Source: Bacillus sp. AFS015802
GTDB taxonomy: Bacteria > Bacillota > Bacilli > Bacillales > Bacillaceae_B
Assembly (NCBI RefSeq): GCF_002561455.1
Contig: NZ_NTUP01000070.1
Span: 14,217 to 78,216 of the forward strand
Reading direction: 5' to 3'
DNA: 64,000 nt
Shown here: positions 33,445-42,008 of the stretch, one piece after another
How the letters are laid out: each line of letters starts with the position of its first letter
How positions within the stretch are numbered: the first letter of the stretch is position 1
Notes under the pieces: generated by a model
The model's input: only the letters and a program-made list of their open reading frames with translations
What the model was told of the DNA's origin: nothing
Database searches by the model: none
Program-made: the position numbers and the translations under genes

Positions 33445-34701
33445 CTATAAAGTCAGCATTCCTTCATAAATCACATTGGCTTCATTTAGATGAAAAGCAG
33501 CCAATTTATATTTTCTAACCCCCTGGTAATAGTGTCCAAGGAATTTAGAATACTCAGCATATAATAGAAGAGAGCCGTTTTTTTTGAAGAAGGGGAGGGC
33601 ATACTCCTTCATGAACTTCTCAAATCCATTAGGGAATTCTTTTAAAGCAAATTGGTAGTATGATAACTGATAGAATTTTTCAGGGTACCTTTCTTTTGAA
33701 CATAGCTCCAACCCTTTAGGTAACCAGAATTGAACATCATGAAACTGATTCAATTTATAATATTCCTTGACCAGGGAGAGGATTGAATAGAGTCTGCCTT
33801 CTTCGTCGGACCCTTTTAATTCGATGCTTCTCAAATAATGCTGGATGGCCTCTTCACTCTTATTCATAAAGGATTTAAGATATCCGAGATTTTGCTCTAC
33901 CTTTGAATGTAAGGAGGTATACTGAATGGTGTGAGCAATAAAATTGGCCCATTCATAATGCTTCAAGGCCTCCTCGCTATAGCGGATCCTCCTGTAGCAA
34001 ATGCCCAATAGTAAATGTACCTCGGCGCACCTTTTTTGATAATATACCCCCTGGAAGATCGAAAGGGATTTTTCACCGTAATAAATGGCTAAACGATACA
34101 TATTTAAACGTGTGAGGACTAAGCTGAATAGATAAAATAAATCCGCTCTTTCTTCTTCGTTCACCACATTACCAAGCACATAATAAGTTTCGGCTTCTTT
34201 CAATTCTCCTTTGGCTCTTTCGTATTCTTCAATCAGGTAATAATAATTCCCTTTATACTTGTGATAGTAAAATTTCAGCGTGTCGGTAAGTTCCTTATAA
34301 TTCGATTGGATATGCAGCATGTGCTTCAAACCTTCGGCAAGATTGCCCTCTAATAACTGAACGCGGAAGCAGAGAATCCTGTAAAATAAATGGGCCATTA
34401 GTTCATCTGTCTGTTCAAGATCTCTTCGGATGATTTGGTGAATGGACTGTGCTTCCTCCGACTTATTCCAAAGCAATGCATGATTCCATTTCTCGAGAAG
34501 CTTATTCAAATGATCCGGGCGCTCAAGTGGCTGATTCACACCCAATCGTTCACAAAGCAATTGTATGACGTCATTTGAAGGGGTCACCTGATTGTTTTCC
34601 AGCTTGGAAAGGTAGGATACCGAAATGATGCCTTTAGATAAATCTTCTTGTGTGAGTTTTCGTTTGATTCTGTGAAAACGGATTTTAGAACCGATCGTCA
34701 T
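33445..34701 (-). CDS. NprR-like RNPP quorum-sensing receptor (HTH plus TPR)
   Basis: This 418-residue cytoplasmic regulator has an N-terminal HTH (about 5-60: IKRKLTQEDLSKGIISVSYLSKLENNQ in two helices) and a long array of TPR helices (about 100-415). Length and layout fit NprR rather than Rap, which lacks the DNA-binding HTH. By analogy it would bind an imported peptide and switch on protease, sporulation or late-growth genes. The peptide gene follows directly. AAGGTTCAA upstream of ATG 34701 is a weak ribosome site; AGGAGAAGG lies at 34707-34715 with suitable spacing. Target genes cannot be inferred from the window. Confidence 0.82.
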   Translation of the reverse strand: MTIGSKIRFHRIKRKLTQEDLSKGIISVSYLSKLENNQVTPSNDVIQLLCERLGVNQPLERPDHLNKLLEKWNHALLWNKSEEAQSIHQIIRRDLEQTDELMAHLFYRILCFRVQLLEGNLAEGLKHMLHIQSNYKELTDTLKFYYHKYKGNYYYLIEEYERAKGELKEAETYYVLGNVVNEEERADLFYLFSLVLTRLNMYRLAIYYGEKSLSIFQGVYYQKRCAEVHLLLGICYRRIRYSEEALKHYEWANFIAHTIQYTSLHSKVEQNLGYLKSFMNKSEEAIQHYLRSIELKGSDEEGRLYSILSLVKEYYKLNQFHDVQFWLPKGLELCSKERYPEKFYQLSYYQFALKEFPNGFEKFMKEYALPFFKKNGSLLLYAEYSKFLGHYYQGVRKYKLAAFHLNEANVIYEGMLTL

Positions 34702-34886
34702 TTGAACCTTCTCCTCTGACAGGGCATTAGACTCTGACCTGCGGATCAGATTAATAAAATAGTAACATAAATATATCTGGAAAGTTTAGAATATTCCTAT
34801 AATTATAATTTTTAGTAGGCATTTGGTAGGGTGTTTTGTTCACTACCGTTGCATTCTATCTGAAACCTCCACGGTTGTGATTCCTT

Positions 34887-34895
34887 TGTTATAAT
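34887..34895 (+). promoter_or_regulatory. Extended -10 promoter of the threonine aldolase gene
   Basis: TGTTATAAT is an extended -10 box (TGnTATAAT) 35 bases before the ATG; no clear -35 is seen. The rest of the gap 34716-34886 is A/T-rich without visible features. Confidence 0.5.
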
Positions 34896-34926
34896 GAATT
34901 CAGTGAATGTTTAGAGGAGGATTCCC

Positions 34927-35949
34927 ATGATGATTGACTTGCGAAGTGATACGGTAACAAAACCAACAGAGGAAATGAGAAGGGCAGCTTATGAGGCAGA
35001 AGTAGGGGATGATGTGTATGGTGAAGACCCGACCGTCCAAAGGCTCGAAAAGGAAGCGGCACGAATCCTTGGCAAGGAGGAGGCGTTATTTGTCACCAGC
35101 GGTACGCAGGGTAACCAAATTGCCGTATTGACCCACACGCGACCGGGAAATGAAATTCTATTAGAAACGAATTCGCATATTTTTTACTATGAATCAGGTG
35201 CAGTTGCGGCTCTGGCAGGTGTTCAAACACGTACCATCACAGGAAAAGATGGCGAGATGGATCCTAAGGATGTAGAAGATGCCATTCGCGGGGAGGATCA
35301 GCATTTTCCGGAAACGGGCTTGATTTGTCTGGAAAATACACATAACCGTGCCGGGGGGGCGATTGTCTCCCCCGAGAATATGCGCGCCATCCATTCCATC
35401 GCCAAGGAACACTCCATTCCTGTCCATGTTGACGGAGCGCGGCTCTTTAATGCCGTTGCTGCCAGTGGCAGAGATGTCAGGGAGTTCACGGATCATTGCG
35501 ATACCGTTCAAATATGTTTATCTAAAGGCTTGGGCGCTCCAGTTGGTTCCATCATCGCAGGTGGTCAAAGCTTTATTGGACGGGCTCGAAAATGGAGGAA
35601 ACGATTGGGAGGGGGAATGAGACAAACCGGCATCGTTGCCGCTCCGGGATTGATCGCTTTGACCACCATGAGGGAACGATTAAAGGAAGATCATGAGAAA
35701 GCAAAAGTACTGAAGGAATCGATTCTGGAAAGTAAAGGTATCGCGGTCATCAATCAAGTGGATACTAATATCGTAGTGGCCGATGTAACCGGCACAGGGA
35801 TGAAGGCAGCAGAATTTGTAGAGGATTTGGAGAAGAGAGGGATATTGGCGGTGACCTTTGGACCTACCCTTGTACGTTTCACCACTCATTATGATGTAAC
35901 GATGGATGACGTGCAGGAGGTTTCCCGTTTACTAAGGGAGAATTTTTAG
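34927..35949 (+). CDS. Low-specificity L-threonine aldolase
   Basis: This 340-residue PLP enzyme cleaves L-threonine or L-allo-threonine to glycine and acetaldehyde. The family start MIDLRSDTVTKPTEEMR is complete. Further motifs are FVTSGTQGNQIAVL (phosphate-binding), LENTHNRAGGAIVS, VHVDGARLFNA (cofactor Asp) and ICLSKGLGAPVGS with the Schiff-base Lys, followed by RLGGGMRQTG. GAGGAGG is seven bases before the first ATG; the second ATG is the next codon. It probably runs as a single gene and ends with a short hairpin terminator. It could also act on beta-hydroxy amino acids in general. Confidence 0.9.
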   Translation: MMIDLRSDTVTKPTEEMRRAAYEAEVGDDVYGEDPTVQRLEKEAARILGKEEALFVTSGTQGNQIAVLTHTRPGNEILLETNSHIFYYESGAVAALAGVQTRTITGKDGEMDPKDVEDAIRGEDQHFPETGLICLENTHNRAGGAIVSPENMRAIHSIAKEHSIPVHVDGARLFNAVAASGRDVREFTDHCDTVQICLSKGLGAPVGSIIAGGQSFIGRARKWRKRLGGGMRQTGIVAAPGLIALTTMRERLKEDHEKAKVLKESILESKGIAVINQVDTNIVVADVTGTGMKAAEFVEDLEKRGILAVTFGPTLVRFTTHYDVTMDDVQEVSRLLRENF

Positions 35950-35972
35950 CCAGGACGCCCATTGATAGCTTG

Positions 35973-35996
35973 AAAGGGCAAAACTCGCCCTTTTTG
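35973..35996 (+). terminator. Terminator after threonine aldolase
   Basis: AAAGGGC pairs with GCCCTTT around a seven-base loop and a five-T run follows. It also faces the leftward YckD-like gene. Confidence 0.7.
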
Positions 35997-35997
35997 A

Positions 35998-36333
35998 TTA
36001 TTCCTTGTGATCGAGCTGCTTTCCATGATGAGGATGTGGTTGCCATCTCATCATGTAGCCATTTTCTTTCAGCTTTTGATGTTTTTCTTCCATCATCTTC
36101 AGTACTTTGTCGCCTTGTTCTTTGGAAAAGACACCGAACTCTACATATTTCTTTACCAGTTCTTTCTTAGTCAAATACATTTGTTCGTGCAATTTACCAA
36201 GCTCTGCTTTTTGTTGTTCTGTCAGCTTCACTTGTTGCTCAGGCGTTTGTCCTTGACCTTCTGCAGAAGCAAAAGTACTGAAACTAAGGCAGATGATGAG
36301 GACGGCTGCGATTGATACCACCATTTTTTTCAT
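35998..36333 (-). CDS. YckD-like secreted protein (DUF2680)
   Basis: This 111-residue protein has a cleavable signal peptide (MKKMVVSIAAVLIICLSFSTFASA, cleavage after ASA near 24, read in two parts) and a mature, highly charged helical part. The VKLTEQQKAELGKLHEQMYLTKKELVKKYVEFGVF segment (about 35-69) and a His-rich end (PHPHHGKQLDHKE) are typical of YckD/DUF2680 proteins. The function is unknown. The His-rich tail might bind metal, which is only a suggestion. AAAGGAGGGAAC precedes the ATG. It stands alone between two terminators. Confidence 0.75.
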   Translation of the reverse strand: MKKMVVSIAAVLIICLSFSTFASAEGQGQTPEQQVKLTEQQKAELGKLHEQMYLTKKELVKKYVEFGVFSKEQGDKVLKMMEEKHQKLKENGYMMRWQPHPHHGKQLDHKE

Positions 36334-36459
36334 ATATGTTCCCTCCTTTCCGAAGATTCTCTCATATTCTTCGCGAAATGTTAGCAGAATATGTAAGAGT
36401 GGACGGATTAGAGAAGAAATTGATAGTATAACAAGTAATAGAACGAGGGGGTTTGATCG

Positions 36460-36864
36460 ATGTTAAATAAATTTTTGTCGAGTATCGGGATAGGTCATGT
36501 CAAAGTAGATACTGTTGTGCATACACCCGAGATTTCACCGGGGGATCATATCAGGGGGGAGGTCGTCTTGATGGGTGGGATGGCCGATCAGCCGGTGAAT
36601 GAAGTTCAATTATTACTTCTCCTTAAGTATGAAGAAGATAAAAAGGATAGCGATTTTTCTTATCACGAAAAAGATTTGGACACGATTACATTAGACAAGA
36701 TTGGGACAATAAGGGCCGGTGAGGAAAAACGGATACCATTTGAATTTCCAACTGATGCAGGACATCCAAAAACCACTGATTCAGAACAAACCATACTAAG
36801 GACGACGGTCGATATTCCTCAAGCTGTTGACCCGACAGATGAGGACAGTATAGTGGTCCGATGA
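36460..36864 (+). CDS. Short Spo0M-type protein (arrestin-like domain)
   Basis: This 134-residue protein matches only the N-terminal half of sporulation-control protein Spo0M, whose usual length is about 258 residues. The conserved parts are FLSSIGIGHVKVDTVV at the start, SPGDHIRGEVVLMGG, and the closing VDIPQAVDPTDEDSI. The fold is an arrestin-like beta sandwich. A strong terminator directly follows the stop, which argues that the short form is a stable gene rather than a broken Spo0M. Its role in sporulation is not established. GAGGGGG lies nine bases before the ATG. Confidence 0.78.
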   Translation: MLNKFLSSIGIGHVKVDTVVHTPEISPGDHIRGEVVLMGGMADQPVNEVQLLLLLKYEEDKKDSDFSYHEKDLDTITLDKIGTIRAGEEKRIPFEFPTDAGHPKTTDSEQTILRTTVDIPQAVDPTDEDSIVVR

Positions 36865-36872
36865 TTTCCTTG

Positions 36873-36908
36873 AAAAGGGCCGATTCACGAAGTGAATCGG
36901 CCCTTTTC
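36873..36908 (+). terminator. Terminator after the short Spo0M gene
   Basis: AAAAGGGCCGATTCAC pairs perfectly with GTGAATCGGCCCTTTT around a four-base loop. Confidence 0.88.
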
Positions 36909-37067
36909 TGTTGGATTTTACTAGTTCCGGGGATATTGGAATCGAAAATAAAAGTACTAAGTTCTTATTGAAATCCATAAAAACCCAATGTAAAATGTAG
37001 TAAGCGTATACATTCAAAAAATTCAGAAATTAATTGTGTGCGTATTAAATGATGAGGGAGGAATTTG

Positions 37068-38807
37068 ATGGGAGGAATTTGGTTAGCGGTCATAGGAGGT
37101 ATTGTATTTTTAATAGGTTATAGATATTATTCTACACTTATTGCGGAAAGAGTGTACAAGCTCGATCCGAATTATGTGACACCTGCCCACCAGTATAAAG
37201 ATGGTGTCGACTTCGTACCAACGAATAAATTCGTCCTATGGGGTCACCATTTTACATCTGTTGCCGGGGCTGCCCCAATCGTAGGACCGGCTATTGCAGT
37301 GTATTGGGGATGGCTTCCGGCTTTTCTTTGGGTGATTTTAGGTACTGTATTCGCGGCAGGCGTCCATGATTTCGGTACCCTTGTTCTTTCGGTCCGAAAT
37401 AAAGGACAATCCGTCGGTTCTTTAGCGAATAAGCTGATAGGGAAGAGGGCAAAAGTACTTTTTCTATTCATCATTTTAATTCTTGTCTTAATGGTCAATG
37501 CGGTTTTCGCATGGGTCATTGCGAATTTATTCATCACGTTTCCGGCGAGTGTCTTATCTGTCTTTATCCAGATTCCGTTGGCGGTATGGATCGGATATTC
37601 CGTCTATAAGCGTAATGGAAGCATGTTATTGCCTTCGATCGTGGCCCTTGGCGTGATGTATGCATCGGCTGTCATCGCAAGCCGGGTTGAATTCATGCAA
37701 ATCGACCTGGTCCGCTATTTCGGGGGACAGGACACATCGTCATTATTTGGGTTAAGCTCAACGAGTATGGCTTTCTTTGTGTGGATTGTGATATTGATGA
37801 TTTACGTTTACATCGCATCCATTCTCCCCGTATGGAAGCTGTTACAGCCGCGTGATTATATCAATTCACATCAATTGATTGTAGGACTTGGTTTACTCTA
37901 TCTTGGACTATTGTTCACAAATCCTGAAATCACGGCTCCCATGACCAATGGATCTGCCGATGTATCCTGGTTCCCATTATTATTTATCACGATTGCGTGT
38001 GGTGCGATTTCCGGTTTTCATGGGCTGGTTTCATCCGGGACATCGTCAAAGCAGTTGAATAAGGAAACGGATGCCCGCTTTGTTGGTTACTTAGGAGCGG
38101 TAGGGGAAGGGGCACTCGCATTGATTGCCATCATTGCCTGTATCACATTTTTCCCGAGTGCTGAAGAATTCAAAGCGACATACAGCGGATTTGCTGCAGC
38201 AAGTGGAGCGGGTTTAGGGGTGTTCATTAAAGGGGCAGGACAACTTGCCACAGGAGTGGGGATCCCGGCAGATATTGCGGCGACGATTGTTTCCGTCATT
38301 ATCGTAAGCTTTGCTGCCACCACATTGGATTCATCTGTTCGCCTCATGAGGTATATCATTTCTGAATTGGGGGAGGAGTACAAAGTACATTCCTTAACCA
38401 ATGCTCACATTGCGACATCGATCGCAGTGGTATCAAGCGCAGCTTTGACACTTTTGCCTCAAGGTCCTAAAGGCTTTGGCTCGGGGGGGTATCTCCTTTG
38501 GCCATTGTTCGGGACATCGAACCAGCTGCTTGCAGGCATCAGTTTACTGCTGATTACCATATGGCTGAAGCGGCAGGGGCGGAATTATCTGGCTACCTTG
38601 ATCCCGATGGTATTCCTCATGTTTATGACGCTTTGGGCCATGATTCATCAAGTTGTGTTTGAATGGTCAGGAGCCGGAGAATCGGATGGGAATATGCTTT
38701 TATTTATCTTTGGAAGCATTATCTTGATATTCACTTTGTGGATTCTCATCACAGCGGCGTCTTCCCTGTCTAAAAAGGGAGATGGCCCTTCACAGTTCTC
38801 AGCATAA
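37068..38807 (+). CDS. CstA-family carbon starvation/pyruvate or peptide transporter
   Basis: This 579-residue membrane protein has 15 or more hydrophobic segments. The CstA family features are YVTPAHQYKDGVDFVPTNKFVLWGHHFTSVAGAAPIVGPAIAVYWGWLP (seen from about 38-85), GVHDFGTLVLSVRNKGQS, a FHGLVSSGTSSKQL motif and TTLDSSVRLMRY. Members carry pyruvate or peptides into starving cells. The length is shorter than E. coli CstA (about 700) and closer to the Gram-positive forms. The ATG at 37068 has GAGGGAGG upstream; a TTG one codon earlier is unlikely. It stands alone with a terminator behind it. Confidence 0.85.
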   Translation: MGGIWLAVIGGIVFLIGYRYYSTLIAERVYKLDPNYVTPAHQYKDGVDFVPTNKFVLWGHHFTSVAGAAPIVGPAIAVYWGWLPAFLWVILGTVFAAGVHDFGTLVLSVRNKGQSVGSLANKLIGKRAKVLFLFIILILVLMVNAVFAWVIANLFITFPASVLSVFIQIPLAVWIGYSVYKRNGSMLLPSIVALGVMYASAVIASRVEFMQIDLVRYFGGQDTSSLFGLSSTSMAFFVWIVILMIYVYIASILPVWKLLQPRDYINSHQLIVGLGLLYLGLLFTNPEITAPMTNGSADVSWFPLLFITIACGAISGFHGLVSSGTSSKQLNKETDARFVGYLGAVGEGALALIAIIACITFFPSAEEFKATYSGFAAASGAGLGVFIKGAGQLATGVGIPADIAATIVSVIIVSFAATTLDSSVRLMRYIISELGEEYKVHSLTNAHIATSIAVVSSAALTLLPQGPKGFGSGGYLLWPLFGTSNQLLAGISLLLITIWLKRQGRNYLATLIPMVFLMFMTLWAMIHQVVFEWSGAGESDGNMLLFIFGSIILIFTLWILITAASSLSKKGDGPSQFSA

Positions 38808-38814
38808 TCATGAA

Positions 38815-38846
38815 AGAGGGGGACCTTACGTCGGGTCCCCTTTTTA
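38815..38846 (+). terminator. Terminator after the CstA-family gene
   Basis: AGGGGGACC pairs with GGGTCCCC(T) around an eight-base loop, followed by five T. A new ribosome site for the next gene starts about 15 bases later. Confidence 0.78.
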
Positions 38847-38876
38847 TTACATTATAGAGGAATGGAGGATTTCCGC

Positions 38877-39146
38877 ATGAATGCAAGCTTGAGGGAAAGG
38901 TTCAAAAGGATAATAGAGCTATATGATGACATGATCCGTCTTCCCCACAAAACGGAGATTGCCAGGGAGTTAAGGGACGAGGAGGATTTATTCTTATTGC
39001 TTCTCTACTCGGATATGTTGGGAATACCTAATCCCGTATTTTATTACACACTGGAACTTTATCCATATATGATAGAAAAATTTCATGACTGGCACTTGAG
39101 AATGGGGATGGAACAATCCCCCCTTGATGGGATCAGATGCTGTTAA
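38877..39146 (+). CDS. Cory-CC-star family small protein
   Basis: This 89-residue helical protein ends in Cys-Cys-stop (GIRCC), the feature for which I recall the cory-CC-star family being named. The core is RERFKRIIELYDDMIRLPHK and later PYMIEKFHDWHLRMGMEQSPLDGI. Members typically lie beside an ArsA-like ATPase gene, as here, 21 bases downstream. The role is unknown; the terminal Cys pair could bind a metal or thiol ligand for the ATPase (inference). The ATG at 38877 has GGAGG eight bases before it, so it was chosen over the ATG at 38862, which overlaps that site. Confidence 0.75.
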   Translation: MNASLRERFKRIIELYDDMIRLPHKTEIARELRDEEDLFLLLLYSDMLGIPNPVFYYTLELYPYMIEKFHDWHLRMGMEQSPLDGIRCC

Positions 39147-39167
39147 AGCGAAAGGAGGGAGAAAGAC

Positions 39168-40130
39168 ATGGATGAATTATTGGAGCAATCCATTTTATTT
39201 ATAGGAGGAAAAGGGGGAGTCGGGAAATCGACGACTGCCTCGGCACTGGCTGTCATGTTTGCCAGGATGGGAATGAAAACGTTGATTATCTCGACAGATC
39301 CCGCTCATAATCTGGGGGATATATTTCATCAGGAAGTCAATGGATACAAGACACCGTTACTGAAAAATTTATGGGGGATCGAAATCGATCCTGATGCAGA
39401 AACACGTCTATACATCAACGGAGTAAAAGGGAATCTTAAAGGAATGGTAAAGTCCAATATGGTAAATGAAGTCCACCGGCAAATCGACATGGCCGCCTCT
39501 GCACCAGGGGCAGAAGAGGCAGCCCTTTTTGATCGGATCGTTTCAATCATCCTTGAAGAAGACAATGATTTCGATAAAATCATTTTTGACACTGCCCCCA
39601 CCGGTCACACGATTCGACTATTATCTCTTCCGGAATTAATGGGAGTATGGATGGATGGCATGCTTGAAAGAAGGAAGAAGACAAACAAGAATTACTCTCA
39701 GCTTTTGAATGATGGTGAGCCGGTTGAGGATCCGATTTACGATATCCTTCAAAAACGCCGTGAAAAATTTTCAAAAGTAAGAGGGGTAATGCTTGATCGA
39801 AAGAAGACTGGCTTTATCTTTGTCCTCATACCCGAAAGGCTGCCGATCCTTGAAACAGAGAAAGCGATTGAATTGATGTCAGGACATTCACTGTCTATTG
39901 GGGGGCTGGTCATTAATAAAATCCTTCCAAAGCAAGCCGATGGGGATTTTTTGCAAAAAAGAAGAGATCAGGAAAAAGTTTATTTGCACCTGATGCAGGA
40001 GAAGTTCACAGAACAAGCTTTATACAGAGTCCCTCTATTAGAAGAGGATATCTGTTCTCTTTCTCATCTTGAAAAATTTGCAGATTATCTTCAGAAAGCA
40101 ATATTCGAAGGGGAGGAAGTCTACGAGTAA
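39168..40130 (+). CDS. ArsA/GET3-family ATPase
   Basis: This 320-residue cytoplasmic P-loop ATPase has the deviant Walker A GGKGGVGKST (residues 13-22) with the signature Lys, then STDPAHNLGDIF (switch I, about 41-52) and FDTAPTGHTIRLLSLPE (the ArsA motif). It lacks the duplicated half of E. coli ArsA and so would work as a dimer. No ars metal-resistance genes are nearby. Its partner is probably the cory-CC-star protein just upstream, which suggests handling of a cysteine-bound metal or a tail-anchored/peripheral client rather than arsenite export (inference). AAAGGAGGGAG precedes the ATG. Confidence 0.85.
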   Translation: MDELLEQSILFIGGKGGVGKSTTASALAVMFARMGMKTLIISTDPAHNLGDIFHQEVNGYKTPLLKNLWGIEIDPDAETRLYINGVKGNLKGMVKSNMVNEVHRQIDMAASAPGAEEAALFDRIVSIILEEDNDFDKIIFDTAPTGHTIRLLSLPELMGVWMDGMLERRKKTNKNYSQLLNDGEPVEDPIYDILQKRREKFSKVRGVMLDRKKTGFIFVLIPERLPILETEKAIELMSGHSLSIGGLVINKILPKQADGDFLQKRRDQEKVYLHLMQEKFTEQALYRVPLLEEDICSLSHLEKFADYLQKAIFEGEEVYE

Positions 40131-40260
40131 AAGGGTATACATAGACAGTATGAATGATCATTGGAGAACTTCTTCAATGGTCATTTTCAATTTCGGAAGG
40201 GAAAATGTGTGATTTTGTCGAAAGTGTAAAAAAAAACAATATAGTGAGGGAGTAGTCCAA

Positions 40261-41514
40261 ATGAAAAGTGAGAAAAAATATCTACCTGCCATTCTCCCCT
40301 TAAAGAAAAGGGAAGAAACACAGAATCGTTGGCTGTTTCATCGACTGAACACACTTTTACCTTCCATAATGAAAAAACACAATGTAGACATGTGGATCAC
40401 AGTCGGCAGAGAATATAATGAAGATCCTGTCCTGAAGAGTCTTTATCCAGCATCAGTAGACGGGTCGAGAAGATTGACGATCCTCGTGTTCTATTTAGAT
40501 CTTGGCCAGCACCTCAAAAAGTGGGTGCTGCATCCCAATCCTAATTTTGAACCGTTTTATGAAAGAGCCTGGAATCCTGAAGAGTGTGATCAATGGGAAT
40601 GTCTTAAACGCCTTGTCGAGGCACATAACCCTGATACCATTGCATTGAATTATTCATCGACATTCGCTGCTGCAGATGGATTGAGTCATTCCTACTACCA
40701 ACATTTAAGGATGCTATTAGACGAGCACTCACATAAATTCGTATCTGCCCAACATGTGATTGTGGATTGGCTCTCCATCAGATCACCCAAGGAACTAGTG
40801 GCTTACCCGACGATTGCAGAGCTTGGTAGAATGATTGCGGAAGAAGCGTTATCAAGCGCCGTGATCCATCCGGGAATCACTACGACTGAAGATGTTGTGG
40901 ATTGGATACGGCAGCGTGTCCTGGATACAGGTATGGAAACATCTTTTTATCCTACGGTCGATTTGCAAAGAAAAGGCTCTGATATGGACCGGATAGAAGG
41001 TGAAATTATTCGTTTTGGCGATATCGTTCATTTGGATTTCGGTATTCTTTATCTCGGTCTGACAACCGATACCCAACAGCTTGCCTATGTCCTCCATCCA
41101 GGCGAGGAGGAAGCTCCTGAGGGTCTTCAATCCGCGCTGCAAACCGCTTTAAGGTTCGAGGATATCATAACCGAGGAAATGAAAGTCGGGAGAACTGGAA
41201 ATGAAGTGTTTCAAGGAGCGATGAAAATGGCAAGAGAGGAAGAAATCGATGCGATGCTCTATTCCCATCCATTAGGGAATCACTGTCATGAAGCAGGTGC
41301 GTTGATCGGCTTATACGATCAACAAGCCGATATTCCCATCAGAGGAGATCTGCCTCTAACAGCCAATACCTGCTATGCCATGGAGTTTAATATCAAACAA
41401 TACATTCCTGAATGGAATCAGATCATCCCCATCTATTTAGAAGAACCTGTCGCCTTCATTCAGAATCGGCTGGAATATATGGCGAAAAGACAAACCACAT
41501 TCTTTCTGATTTAG
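40261..41514 (+). CDS. M24-family metallopeptidase-like protein
   Basis: This 417-residue protein has an N-terminal creatinase-like domain (about 20-170) and a C-terminal pita-bread domain. Possible metal ligands are Asp in VHLDFGI, Asp in TTDTQQ, His in HPLGNHCHEAG and Glu in AMEFNIK, in the usual order for M24. The final Glu (ILEEP-type; here PIYLEEPVAF) is also present, so catalysis is plausible. It resembles Xaa-Pro aminopeptidase-like proteins with unknown substrate. GTGAGGGAG precedes the ATG. A terminator separates it from the cstR operon. Confidence 0.8.
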   Translation: MKSEKKYLPAILPLKKREETQNRWLFHRLNTLLPSIMKKHNVDMWITVGREYNEDPVLKSLYPASVDGSRRLTILVFYLDLGQHLKKWVLHPNPNFEPFYERAWNPEECDQWECLKRLVEAHNPDTIALNYSSTFAAADGLSHSYYQHLRMLLDEHSHKFVSAQHVIVDWLSIRSPKELVAYPTIAELGRMIAEEALSSAVIHPGITTTEDVVDWIRQRVLDTGMETSFYPTVDLQRKGSDMDRIEGEIIRFGDIVHLDFGILYLGLTTDTQQLAYVLHPGEEEAPEGLQSALQTALRFEDIITEEMKVGRTGNEVFQGAMKMAREEEIDAMLYSHPLGNHCHEAGALIGLYDQQADIPIRGDLPLTANTCYAMEFNIKQYIPEWNQIIPIYLEEPVAFIQNRLEYMAKRQTTFFLI

Positions 41515-41532
41515 TCAGATTATCAATGCACG

Positions 41533-41561
41533 AAAAGACTGATCGCTGATCGGTCTTTTTA
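41533..41561 (+). terminator. Terminator after the M24 gene
   Basis: AAAGACTGATC and TGATCGGTCTTT pair with one G-T wobble across a very short loop, followed by five T. Confidence 0.75.
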
Positions 41562-41592
41562 TGTTAGTTTGAAAAAAAGTTTGAATACCCCC

Positions 41593-41621
41593 TTGACTAT
41601 ATACCTTGTAGGGTATATTAT
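41593..41621 (+). promoter_or_regulatory. cstR promoter with CstR-type operator
   Basis: TTGACT (41593-41598) and TATTAT (41616-41621) are 17 bases apart. Between them lies the palindrome TATACC-N6-GGTATA (41600-41617). The same ATACC-N6-GGTAT pattern recurs in front of other genes of this sulfur cluster, so I read it as the CstR operator; repression would be by blocking RNA polymerase. Confidence 0.75.
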
Positions 41622-41665
41622 GGTGGATGTAGCAAGAAAACAACAAGTAAGCAGGAGGTGTCTGG

Positions 41666-41926
41666 ATGGAATACAATGCACAAATTAAGAATCGGATCAA
41701 ACGAGTTGAAGGGCAGCTCCGGGGAATTGTTAGAATGATGGAGCAAGGCGAAGATTGTAAAGACGTTATTACGCAACTTTCCGCAGCCAAAACAGCTCTT
41801 GACCGTTCCGTAGGCTTAATTGTTAGCATGAATCTTGTTGAGTGCGTACGGGATTCACAAGAGACTGGTGAAAGTACTGAAGACCTTGTAAAAGAAGCAG
41901 TGAATTTATTAGTGAAGAGTCGATAA
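41666..41926 (+). CDS. cstR: CstR-type persulfide-sensing repressor (CsoR family)
   Basis: This 86-residue all-helical protein of the CsoR/RcnR family has Cys31 (GEDCKDV) and Cys60 (NLVEC). It lacks the CsoR copper-site His, which is the pattern of CstR. In staphylococci CstR forms interprotein di- and trisulfide links between these two Cys when persulfides rise, and then leaves its operator. The surrounding genes (TusA, DsrE, rhodaneses, persulfide dioxygenases, TauE) are the expected regulon. GCAGGAGG lies eight bases before the ATG. The promoter carries the operator, so it should regulate itself. Confidence 0.9.
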   Translation: MEYNAQIKNRIKRVEGQLRGIVRMMEQGEDCKDVITQLSAAKTALDRSVGLIVSMNLVECVRDSQETGESTEDLVKEAVNLLVKSR

Positions 41927-41935
41927 GAAAAAGGG

Positions 41936-41978
41936 TTGACAACTTTTTTTATATCATATAATATACCCTTATAGGTAT
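41936..41978 (+). promoter_or_regulatory. Promoter and CstR operator before tusA
   Basis: TTGACA (41936-41941) and TAATAT (41959-41964) are 17 bases apart. ATACC-N6-GGTAT (41963-41978) covers the -10 and start region. This gives the tusA-dsrE group its own CstR-controlled start directly after cstR. Confidence 0.75.
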
Positions 41979-42008
41979 TTTAAAACATTATTTTAGGAGG
42001 AATTATTA

